This document shows positions 24,533-31,892 of a DNA stretch of 64,000 bases, one piece after another. The position numbers and the translations under genes were made by a program. The first letter of the stretch is position 1, and each line of letters starts with the position of its first letter. This stretch comes from an uncultured bacterium (lineage in GTDB: Bacteria > Bacillota > Clostridia > Lachnospirales > Lachnospiraceae): assembly GCA_948467735.1 (NCBI GenBank), contig CAOKFN010000024.1, positions 3,476-67,475 on the forward strand. The letters are read 5' to 3'. The notes beneath the pieces are model-generated. The model saw only the letters and a program-made list of their open reading frames with translations, made no database searches and had not been told where the DNA came from.

Positions 24533-25963
24533 CTACACTGTTCCATGTTTTTTTGCGGGACGATCTTCACTCTTGGTAAAGAGCATTTCAAAAGCGCCGA
24601 TCACATATTTTCTGGTTTCGGCCGCTTCCACGATCTGATCCACATATCCTCTCCGTGCGGCGCTCGCCGCACTCAGCTGCAATGCCTCATATTCCGCCGC
24701 TTTTTCGGCAATCACTTCCGCGCCCTGACCGTCGTACATAATCTTTGCCGCAAGCTTGGCCTCCATGGTGCCAATCTGTGCGTCAGGCCATGCAATAGTG
24801 ACGTCCGCCCCCACTGCCTTGGAATTCATCACGGACGCCGCCGTGCCAAGCGCCCTGCCGATCACTACATTCACCTTGGGTACCGATGCTTCCGCGAAGG
24901 CGTATGTAAGCCTTCCGGCAGCCTTTGCGATTCCCTTCTCGGAACACACATCTGCCTGATACCCCTTAACATTGGTCAACGTCAGCACGGGAATGTTGAA
25001 AGCGTCGCAGAACTTCACGAAATCCGCCGCTTTCTCACAGCCCTCCACGGACAGCACTTCGCCCAGCTTCTCCACCGTTTTGCCGTCCTCGTCGCAGATT
25101 TCACTGCGGTTCGCCACAGCGCCCACGGTCACGCCGTCCAGCTTCATAAAGCCCACCGCCATATTCTTTCCGTAATCGGCTTTCACTTCAAAGAAATCAT
25201 TGTTATCCGCCAAAATGGAAAGCGCGATGGAAGTATCCCCCGTACAGCCCGCTATCTCCGGGTTCACACGGTTCAAATCATCCGTACACTCTATGATGTC
25301 GCTGCCTTCTTTATTATTTGCGGGCAGGAACCCAATCAGATCTCTGATTTTGGAAAGTACGGACGCCTCGTCCCCGACCGCATCCACAAGGCCGCTCTCC
25401 TTAGACTGGAATGCCGCCGAAGAAGAATCACACTTGGTAATCACATTTCCGTCCAGCGCATTGGGCGCGTTCACGAAAAGCTTCCCGTTCTTCTCTTCCA
25501 TAAAAGTAAAATCCGTCAGCGTGGAAAACAGCGCAAGTCCGCCCCCGCAGCTGCCCAAAATTGCGGTAATCTGGGGGATTACGCCGGAAGCCAGCACCTG
25601 TTTTTTATAGATTTCCCCAAAGGCGTTCAGCGCGTCCGCCGCCTCCTGCAGCCGCAGTCCCGCGGAATCAATCAGGCCGATCACTGGGGAACCCGTCTTC
25701 ATTGCCAAATCATAGAGATTCGCGATCTTTTTGGCATGCATCTCACCCACGGTTCCGTTCATCACGGAGACATCCTGACTGTATACATATACAGGTTTTC
25801 CGTTCATTACCCCATATCCTGTGATACATCCGTCAGAAGGAGTTTCATTAGGTTTCATATTGAAATCCGTGGCCCTTGCAGTCACAAGTCCGCCAATTTC
25901 AACGAAACTGTTGTCATCGAGCAAAGCAGCTATTCTTTGACTCGCTTTTGAAATAGTACTCAT
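24533..25963 (-). CDS. mmdA: Carboxyltransferase subunit (MmdA/PccB-like)
   Basis: About 476 aa; the start at 25963 ('MSTISKASQRIAALLD') has GGAGG 9 nt upstream. It has the two-domain crotonase-like fold of acyl-CoA carboxyltransferases: 'VYVYSQDVSVMNGTVGEMHAKKIANLYDLAMKTG', 'GLIDSAGLRLQEAADALNAFGEIY' and 'QITAILGSCGGGLALFSTLTDF' in the N half; 'LTNVKGYQ', 'VPKVNVVIGRALGTAASVM' and 'VTIAWPDAQIGTMEAKLAAKIMY' in the C half. It is shorter and more divergent than classical MmdA, so the acyl-CoA it uses is uncertain. First gene of the operon. Confidence 0.88.
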   Translation of the reverse strand: MSTISKASQRIAALLDDNSFVEIGGLVTARATDFNMKPNETPSDGCITGYGVMNGKPVYVYSQDVSVMNGTVGEMHAKKIANLYDLAMKTGSPVIGLIDSAGLRLQEAADALNAFGEIYKKQVLASGVIPQITAILGSCGGGLALFSTLTDFTFMEEKNGKLFVNAPNALDGNVITKCDSSSAAFQSKESGLVDAVGDEASVLSKIRDLIGFLPANNKEGSDIIECTDDLNRVNPEIAGCTGDTSIALSILADNNDFFEVKADYGKNMAVGFMKLDGVTVGAVANRSEICDEDGKTVEKLGEVLSVEGCEKAADFVKFCDAFNIPVLTLTNVKGYQADVCSEKGIAKAAGRLTYAFAEASVPKVNVVIGRALGTAASVMNSKAVGADVTIAWPDAQIGTMEAKLAAKIMYDGQGAEVIAEKAAEYEALQLSAASAARRGYVDQIVEAAETRKYVIGAFEMLFTKSEDRPAKKHGTV

Positions 25964-26400
25964 GCTTTCAGTCCTCCATTTATAATATAGAAATAAAAGT
26001 AAAATAAAAACAATCCAACATCGGGGAACCAAGCCAAAAAATATAGTGCCCCATGATTATTGTCGGTAGTAGTATACCATAAAAAAAGCAACTCGCATAG
26101 AACGAATTGCAATTTTTTTAATATTTTTTGAAAAAAATGCTGTCGGGAGCCAAATATCCCAAAGTTCCTGCGTCTCGGCGGCGAGGCTCCCTGATTTTTT
26201 CTCCTCTCTAATCTGCCCAATCCTATCGGTTCTAAAACACATTCAACCCAAAACAGAAATCATATTTGTTGATACCCCATCAACCCGCTGTGAAAAATTT
26301 GATTTTGGTACTTCCGCCAAATTTCCCATATTAAGGCGCATATTATAGTATTTAAGTTCCCCATTTCAGCCAGCCGCTGTTTATTGAGCAAAATATTTCC
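25964..26400. other. AT-rich intergenic region between the RiPP cassette and the decarboxylase operon
   Basis: 437 bp without a convincing gene. It holds an extended −10 (TGG-TATACT on the minus strand, 26071–26076) that probably drives the decarboxylase operon about 110 nt downstream. Next to it is direct-repeat copy A of the RiPP cassette (26081–26111). Short open frames on both strands have no ribosome sites. Confidence 0.55.
26081..26111 (-). repeat. Direct repeat copy A at the left edge of the RiPP cassette (also a terminator-like hairpin)
   Basis: 31 bp that match copy B (31829–31859) at 29 positions. On the minus strand it folds as GCAATTCG, 7-nt loop, CGAGTTGC (with G·T pairs) followed by seven T, so it can act as an intrinsic terminator for the operon ending at 26401. 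Confidence 0.75.
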
Positions 26401-27243
26401 CTAACAATACTCTTTTTTCTCTGCTTCAACCATAAAATTTACCGGAAAACACCCGGGAAAAATACTATGAATGACAGTCACCATATTTTTAAAATCCACC
26501 CTTAGCCTTTGAGCCTTTATATTAAGACAAATCTGTTCCCAGTCAATTTCCTTATGATATATTTCTACATACTTGGCAATCTCAAATGCCCTAAACAGGA
26601 ATCTCTCCGCCATATTGACACTATTCCCAATAATGTGATCATAAGTCCGGGCATCCAACAAAACATGCATATATAAATGATAGAACAGATACAGCAGCTC
26701 AGCCGTATGATCAAATATATAATGCCGATATCCCTTATAATCTTTTAAACTAAGATGATCGAAAAAGAAGCTCTCATCCAATTCAACCGCCGGATGAAAT
26801 AAATACCTGTGCAGCTCCAAGCTGATATGGCCTTTTATATATTGAGTATGATGTCTCACCTTTTTTATACAAGTATAACCCTGCTTATTTATTAATTCCT
26901 TAGAACGATCAAATGTATCCGGCCATACATATATATCGATATCGCCTGCCGGACGTAAATAAATATTTTTATATAATGCTTCCTGCAATATCTCCCCCTT
27001 AAAATACAGCACCGATATATTTGAATCTTTAAAATCCGCAAATAATCGAAGCATATAATCTTGTTTTACAATCTGTATGACACGATTATCGTTTTTCATT
27101 CTTCCTGCCAAATCATGTAACGGATAATTTTCATAATAATTTTCCATGATGGCTGTCAAACCATTTCTTTTTATCAGCAGGAACTTTTCATCTTCCTTAA
27201 AATTGTTATCAAGATATTCCCTTATCATAAACTCCGCGGACAT
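26401..27243 (-). CDS. Nucleotidyltransferase family protein (NTP_transf_5-like) of the RiPP cluster
   Basis: A 280-aa protein of the PF14907 type. The nucleotidyltransferase core appears as 'VLYFKGEIL' (lysine-glycine motif near residue 82), then 'LRPAGDIDIYV' with the metal-binding Asp-101 and Asp-103, and the third-strand region 'SLELHRYLFHP'. Members of this family occur in RiPP clusters; in some lasso-peptide clusters a member works after an HPr-kinase-like enzyme on a C-terminal serine. The transferred group here is unknown. It is the last gene of the AT-rich cassette, 97 bp after the kinase-like gene. Confidence 0.8.
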   Translation of the reverse strand: MSAEFMIREYLDNNFKEDEKFLLIKRNGLTAIMENYYENYPLHDLAGRMKNDNRVIQIVKQDYMLRLFADFKDSNISVLYFKGEILQEALYKNIYLRPAGDIDIYVWPDTFDRSKELINKQGYTCIKKVRHHTQYIKGHISLELHRYLFHPAVELDESFFFDHLSLKDYKGYRHYIFDHTAELLYLFYHLYMHVLLDARTYDHIIGNSVNMAERFLFRAFEIAKYVEIYHKEIDWEQICLNIKAQRLRVDFKNMVTVIHSIFPGCFPVNFMVEAEKKEYC

Positions 27244-27340
27244 CCTAACCTCCTTCGACTAACAGTACTGCCTCTTTTTCATAAGCAGCGGCTGAAATCC
27301 CGCAATATAAACCAAATGAATGATATTTCTTTCTATTCAT

Positions 27341-28198
27341 TCATGCCTGTAACGTTTTAAAAAAAGATTTGATATTCGTATCATATTCAGATATTGGCGG
27401 AAGCTTAAGAATGTAAAAAGGGATTTCATCAATCATTTTGGAAAATAAAATTGTATGGCCAAACGATTGTATCATCCTTTCTTCCATATAATCCTTTCCA
27501 ACAACAGACTGTATCAATAAAATTTTTTTGGTTACTTTCGATTCTATTTTCTCAAAAGAAAAATTACTGTTATTACTTCTTACCATAAAAAATATCTTTT
27601 TCAACGGAAGCTTTTGATATGTTTCTTCCGGCAATAAAATTTTGGCCTTTTGAGATATGCTGTCATAATATTTTTCATAGCATCCATCCTTGATTGTTAA
27701 TTCATAAGTATTTTTACACAGCTTCAAGGTTCGCGCCGCCCGATATCCAAATAGTTTATTCCCGCATATGTCAACCGCCACACAATCATCCGAAAAAATA
27801 GGACAATACCTTTCCAAATACATTGCCAAAGTCGTTTTTCCCATAGCTTTGTTCCCGCTAAAACAAAAAAGAAAACTGTCAATCTCAACCGCATTGCAGT
27901 GAAGTATAACCTTATCCTTAAAAAGACAAAATACGGACATCGGAATATTAAAAAAAGAACTATACAGATAATCAAGATTGCTTGTTTGAACATAAATACA
28001 ATTTCTTTTTGGATATAAATAGTATTTGATGTCTTCTCGAAAAGTTACCACATATTCCGGTTCTTCAGGCAGCTCTTCATTCACCAGCAGTGATATGATA
28101 TTATTACGGCTTACTGTCGGCTGTTCAAATTTTATTAACATATCAAATACAATATCCGTTTCCAAAATAAACTGATACAAATAATAATACCTCATCAT
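27341..28198 (-). CDS. HPr kinase-like P-loop protein of the RiPP cluster
   Basis: A 285-aa protein resembling the C-terminal kinase domain of HPr kinase/phosphorylase, but not the regulatory enzyme itself. The P-loop is 'FSGNKAMGKTTLAMYL' (Walker A G-N-K-A-M-G-K-T, residues 115–122), preceded by 'VILHCNAVEI' and followed by 'FSDDCVAVDI' (residues 135–144), the order seen in HprK-like proteins of RiPP clusters. Homologues in lasso-peptide clusters phosphorylate the C-terminal serine of the precursor. Its start overlaps the ABC transporter stop by 4 bp, so the two are translationally coupled. Confidence 0.82.
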   Translation of the reverse strand: MMRYYYLYQFILETDIVFDMLIKFEQPTVSRNNIISLLVNEELPEEPEYVVTFREDIKYYLYPKRNCIYVQTSNLDYLYSSFFNIPMSVFCLFKDKVILHCNAVEIDSFLFCFSGNKAMGKTTLAMYLERYCPIFSDDCVAVDICGNKLFGYRAARTLKLCKNTYELTIKDGCYEKYYDSISQKAKILLPEETYQKLPLKKIFFMVRSNNSNFSFEKIESKVTKKILLIQSVVGKDYMEERMIQSFGHTILFSKMIDEIPFYILKLPPISEYDTNIKSFFKTLQA

Positions 28199-29979
28199 TT
28201 TTCCCCGTCTATATAATGTTTCGCCTGTGTATGAAACAATTGATAATATTGTCTTTGTGTCTTCATCAGCTGATCATGGGTTCCGCTTTCCGCAATACAC
28301 CCGTTCTCCAGATAAAAAATGACGTCCATTGCCGTACACATGGAGAGCCGGTGCGTGATCACAACCATGGATTTTGCTTCCGACTCCTTCAATAATACCT
28401 GAATTATTTCATGCTCCGCTATGGGGTCCAATGCGGACGAAGGCTCGTCCAGCAGCATAATCGGCGCGTTCCTGCCCAGCGCCCGGGCAATACACAGCCT
28501 TTGTTTTTCGCCGCCGGAGAGCACAATGCCGTCCTGATTAAATTTTTTGGTAAGCATTCTGCTCCAATCCTCAGCCCCCTGAATCCTGCCGCCCAGCCCT
28601 GCCTTCTCCAGCACCTCGCCCGTAGGCCCCGCCGAACCGAACCATATATTTTCCTCTACCGTGACGCAGTACAGGCCAAAATTTTGAAAGACGGACGTAA
28701 AATTACGCCGATAGCTTTCGATGGGAATATTTTTTAAATTCCGTCCGTCAAACAGAATTTCTCCTTCCGTAGGATCATACAGACGCAGAATTAATTTGAT
28801 AATCGTTGTTTTTCCCGCTCCGTTCTCTCCCACAATCGCCGCCCTTTGTCCGGGTTTTATGACAAATGATACATTTCTCAATACCCATTTGTCCGAGGTC
28901 GGATACCGAAAAGAGACATTTCTAAATTCCATGGTATGTCCGCCCTGCGGACGCGGTTTGGCCTGTTTTTCCTCTCCGCACGGGACGCAGGAGCCCTCCG
29001 TTTCTATCTTTGGGACATAATTCACTATCTTTTTATAGTCCTCCGCATAACGGGAATTCTGCACCATTTTAGGAATCTGAATCACAAGGGACAATAGCTG
29101 CCCCGAAAGCCTCTGCACGGCGGACAATGAAGATACAAATTCTCCCAGCGTCAGCCTTCCCGCAAGAATTAATATGGCGGCAATCGCCATAGACGCCGCC
29201 ATTGATACTGCCGCAGCCGCAGGCTGTAAAAAACCTGCGGCATGATACTTTTTCAGATGTTTCTTATATGCATCCGTTACTTCCTCCGCCGCTTTCTGAT
29301 ATTTTTCTTTCATAAAGTCAACCACATGGAACAGCTTATCCTCCATTTGAACATTGGCGGAGAAACACTGGTTTTTATAATAGCCCTCGATACGTCCGAT
29401 TCGGGTATTATCATACTTATATTGATAATCCAGCTTATTCTGTCCGCAGATCACGATATAAGATATGATTGTCTGAATGGCCGCCGCTGCAAGAAACCAA
29501 GGCGAATAGCTTGTAATGATAAGCGAAACCGACACAAACGTAACGATATTTGACACTATGGCGATTGTTGAACCGACCAGCGAAGACACCTGCTGTTCTC
29601 CGGAATGCAGCGCCCGGGAGTATGCATCATAATATTCCGGAATGTCAAAACACTCAAAATCAAGCTTTTGGCTTGCGGACATTCTCTCAAGCGTCATTCC
29701 GATAGAAACTTTTCTTGCCAGACCTGCAAAATAATAATTTGTCCATGCATCATAGCCTTCGGTAATCAGCCTGACGGCACAATATGCCAGAATCACAAAG
29801 AGCGAGTTTTTAATATCCCCTCCGGCCACCGCATCAATGACATATTTAATGCCAAGCACATCCAGTCCAATCTGCAATGCCTGAAACACAGCGCTTATAA
29901 AAAACAAGGGAATATACGCAAATGCATATTTTTTTATGTACCCAAACAAAAATAGATTATTTTTTATTACACTTTTCAT
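28195..29979 (-). CDS. ABC exporter of the RiPP cluster, permease fused to ATPase, no peptidase domain
   Basis: About 594 aa from the ATG at 29979. Six-span exporter domain (residues ~1–320) and ATPase domain with Walker A 'VGENGAGKTTIIKL', signature 'LSGGEKQRLCIARAL' and Walker B 'IMLLDEPSSALDP'. There is no N-terminal C39 peptidase, so it should export but not cleave the precursor. The start overlaps the end of the radical SAM gene by 23 bp. Codon use is more GC-rich than in the other cassette genes, suggesting a different history or simply constraint. Confidence 0.92.
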   Translation of the reverse strand: MKSVIKNNLFLFGYIKKYAFAYIPLFFISAVFQALQIGLDVLGIKYVIDAVAGGDIKNSLFVILAYCAVRLITEGYDAWTNYYFAGLARKVSIGMTLERMSASQKLDFECFDIPEYYDAYSRALHSGEQQVSSLVGSTIAIVSNIVTFVSVSLIITSYSPWFLAAAAIQTIISYIVICGQNKLDYQYKYDNTRIGRIEGYYKNQCFSANVQMEDKLFHVVDFMKEKYQKAAEEVTDAYKKHLKKYHAAGFLQPAAAAVSMAASMAIAAILILAGRLTLGEFVSSLSAVQRLSGQLLSLVIQIPKMVQNSRYAEDYKKIVNYVPKIETEGSCVPCGEEKQAKPRPQGGHTMEFRNVSFRYPTSDKWVLRNVSFVIKPGQRAAIVGENGAGKTTIIKLILRLYDPTEGEILFDGRNLKNIPIESYRRNFTSVFQNFGLYCVTVEENIWFGSAGPTGEVLEKAGLGGRIQGAEDWSRMLTKKFNQDGIVLSGGEKQRLCIARALGRNAPIMLLDEPSSALDPIAEHEIIQVLLKESEAKSMVVITHRLSMCTAMDVIFYLENGCIAESGTHDQLMKTQRQYYQLFHTQAKHYIDGEK

Positions 29980-31288
29980 AGATGTACTGCTCCAAAAACG
30001 TATCATGAAAACCTTTTAACGGATTACATACAATTTGATGATTCATAAGCCACTGAGCCGGACATAACCCCCCGCAGCAATTTGGATAATCTTTACATGT
30101 AAAGCATCCCTTTTCAAACAGCTGCTGATAATTTGGCCTCAGCCATTGCGTATGCTTATAATCATCTATCTCAAAAATTCCATTACGTATTGTGCCTATA
30201 TTATTCCAATCCTCATCATCCAAATATTCTGTGCATTTGCGTAAAGTGCCGTCTGTGTCAACAACAAATGCATAGTTCATTCTGGCATAACATGCGGCGG
30301 CCACAGGAGATAAATTGGTCATATATCGTTGAATGCTCAAGTTATTCCTCTTGAATAACTCAATAATGTAATCCAATGCAAACGCTTCCGCCTCCGCACT
30401 CACAGGAATAAATTCCTGTTCAAATTCCGGCGTCGGATTAATGCGTATCGCATATAGCACAAATCTTTCATCGAAATCTTTTTTGACCATTTCAATAAAT
30501 TTCGGCAGGCCTTCCAACATATCAGCATGATAATTTATTCTGATAATCACACCTAAATTGGGATTATCAATATCCTTCATATCTAAAAGATTTTGATATA
30601 TTACCTTCCATGTAGGTCCTCCATTCTTTAAAACCCGCAGGCTGTCATGATATTCCTCACATCCGTCAACCGTGATTTGATAAGAAAAAAGATGAAGCGA
30701 CAAAAGCTTTTCTGCTTTCTCCTTTGTCAATAAATAGCCGTTCGTTGTCATACTCATATAAAAAGTCACACCATTGGCGTCACAATAGTTTTTCAGCTGA
30801 GTTGATATATTTACTATTGTGTCATAACATAACATTGGCTCTCCGCCAAACCATTCTAATTGTAAAAATGTAATACCCCTGTTATCCTTTAAATAATTTT
30901 TAACAGCCAGAACAAGTTTTTCCTCCACATCGCTTGTCATATTTATATGCTTTTTTGTTTCATAACAATATTTACATCTAAAATTACATTCTCGAGTAGG
31001 CAAAATAATAAGACGTAATTTACTTTTATTATTACTCAATAACGACGCAATAATATCTTCCACGACAATGGTTTCATCCACACTTTCTTCCACGGCAATT
31101 TTCGTATCAATTAATCTTTGATCTATCATTGATTCATCTAAATTTTGTTCATTTAACTGATGAATTTGAGATATTAAATCATTATCAAAAATAGAACACT
31201 TTAATCCCGTTAAAGAATTATACAAAAATATTTTTCCTTGGTTTTCAAAAATAAAATTGTATTTTGAAGCTTTATATTCTTTTGACAT
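29957..31288 (-). CDS. Radical SAM/SPASM peptide maturase
   Basis: A 443-aa enzyme. Residues 1–90 look like an RRE-type leader-binding region. The radical SAM motif CX3CX2C is 'CNFRCKYC' (Cys-101, 105, 108), followed by 'LEWFGGEPML'. The C-terminal SPASM region carries cysteines in 'CYARMNYAFVVDTDGTLRKC' and 'CFTCKDYPNCCGGLCPAQW', with a last one in 'VCNPLKGF', suited to two auxiliary [4Fe-4S] clusters. Enzymes of this layout form thioether or other crosslinks in ribosomal peptides. It lies 66 bp after the Cys-rich precursor gene with AAAGGAAG before its ATG. Confidence 0.94.
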   Translation of the reverse strand: MSKEYKASKYNFIFENQGKIFLYNSLTGLKCSIFDNDLISQIHQLNEQNLDESMIDQRLIDTKIAVEESVDETIVVEDIIASLLSNNKSKLRLIILPTRECNFRCKYCYETKKHINMTSDVEEKLVLAVKNYLKDNRGITFLQLEWFGGEPMLCYDTIVNISTQLKNYCDANGVTFYMSMTTNGYLLTKEKAEKLLSLHLFSYQITVDGCEEYHDSLRVLKNGGPTWKVIYQNLLDMKDIDNPNLGVIIRINYHADMLEGLPKFIEMVKKDFDERFVLYAIRINPTPEFEQEFIPVSAEAEAFALDYIIELFKRNNLSIQRYMTNLSPVAAACYARMNYAFVVDTDGTLRKCTEYLDDEDWNNIGTIRNGIFEIDDYKHTQWLRPNYQQLFEKGCFTCKDYPNCCGGLCPAQWLMNHQIVCNPLKGFHDTFLEQYIYEKCNKK

Positions 31289-31354
31289 AACAACGATTCT
31301 TCCTTTATTTGAGTTATAAAGAATCTTGATTGACGGCGACTTAAAACTATAAAA

Positions 31355-31513
31355 CTAACTGCATCCACACCCTGCGGTATCATTCACCTGACAAGGAGAA
31401 CAGCCGCATTGGGCAACCGTATTACATTGAGAACAGCCGCACTGCGAAACAGAATTACACTCTCCGCCTCGACCTGAAGTCCTATACACATCAACAAAAT
31501 CAAAAACTTCCAT
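31355..31513 (-). CDS. Cys-rich RiPP precursor peptide, 52 aa
   Basis: A small gene read directly from the bases: ATG at 31513 with AGGAGG 8 nt upstream, TAG at 31355. The leader is MEVFDFVDVYRTSGRGGE, 18 residues with a Gly-Gly near its end. The core has nine cysteines in three related units: CNSVSQCGCSQ, CNTVAQCGCSP and CQVNDTAGCGCS. The last residue is serine. It directly precedes the radical SAM/SPASM gene and has its own strong promoter. A Cys-rich core next to a SPASM maturase suggests a sactipeptide/ranthipeptide-type thioether product. I recognise no named family. Confidence 0.9.
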   Translation of the reverse strand: MEVFDFVDVYRTSGRGGECNSVSQCGCSQCNTVAQCGCSPCQVNDTAGCGCS

Positions 31514-31562
31514 AAACGAACCCTCCTTAAATCAGAAACATCATCAATCAAAATCCTTAAAA

Positions 31563-31591
31563 ATTATACGGCGGCAAATAAAATAAGTCAA
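31563..31591 (-). promoter_or_regulatory. Strong sigma-A type promoter of the RiPP operon
   Basis: On the minus strand TTGACT (31586–31591), spacer exactly 17 bp, TATAAT (31563–31568); about 50 nt lie between the −10 and the precursor start. Confidence 0.85.
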
Positions 31592-31828
31592 CATATTTTT
31601 TAACTCTATAATTAAATTTATAAAATTAAAATTTTTCTATAAATCTATATGAATATTTTTTTCATCTCTTCTTCAATCAATCCATTAAAGCAGAAACGAT
31701 CCACATAACGCCACTCTGCCAAGGCTATTGATAACATGCGACAAACAAATCAGCAATAAGCGGCATAAGGAAACGTTAAAAGCGTTCATAATCCATAAAA
31801 CACACATTGTTTATCAAAATGAAAGCGC

Positions 31829-31859
31829 AAAAAAAGCAACCCGCATAAAACGAATTGCA
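31829..31859 (-). repeat. Direct repeat copy B at the right edge of the RiPP cassette; terminator of the S11 carboxypeptidase gene
   Basis: 29 of 31 bases equal copy A at 26081–26111. On the minus strand GCAATTCG, 7-nt loop, CGGGTTGC and seven T follow the carboxypeptidase stop by 34 bp, so it serves as its terminator. Confidence 0.75.
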
Positions 31860-31892
31860 TTTTTTATATATTTTATTATTGTTATAAAAAAT

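Larger units (their letters stand above)
31514..31892. other. AT-rich region upstream of the RiPP operon
   Basis: 379 bp with the RiPP promoter at one end and direct-repeat copy B with the dac terminator at the other. Between them (about 31620–31820) I see no gene, transposase remnant or tRNA end. Confidence 0.55.

Noticed and set aside
24545..25951. A 468-codon open frame on the plus strand
   Set aside because: Antisense shadow of the carboxyltransferase gene; no ribosome site or recognisable domain.
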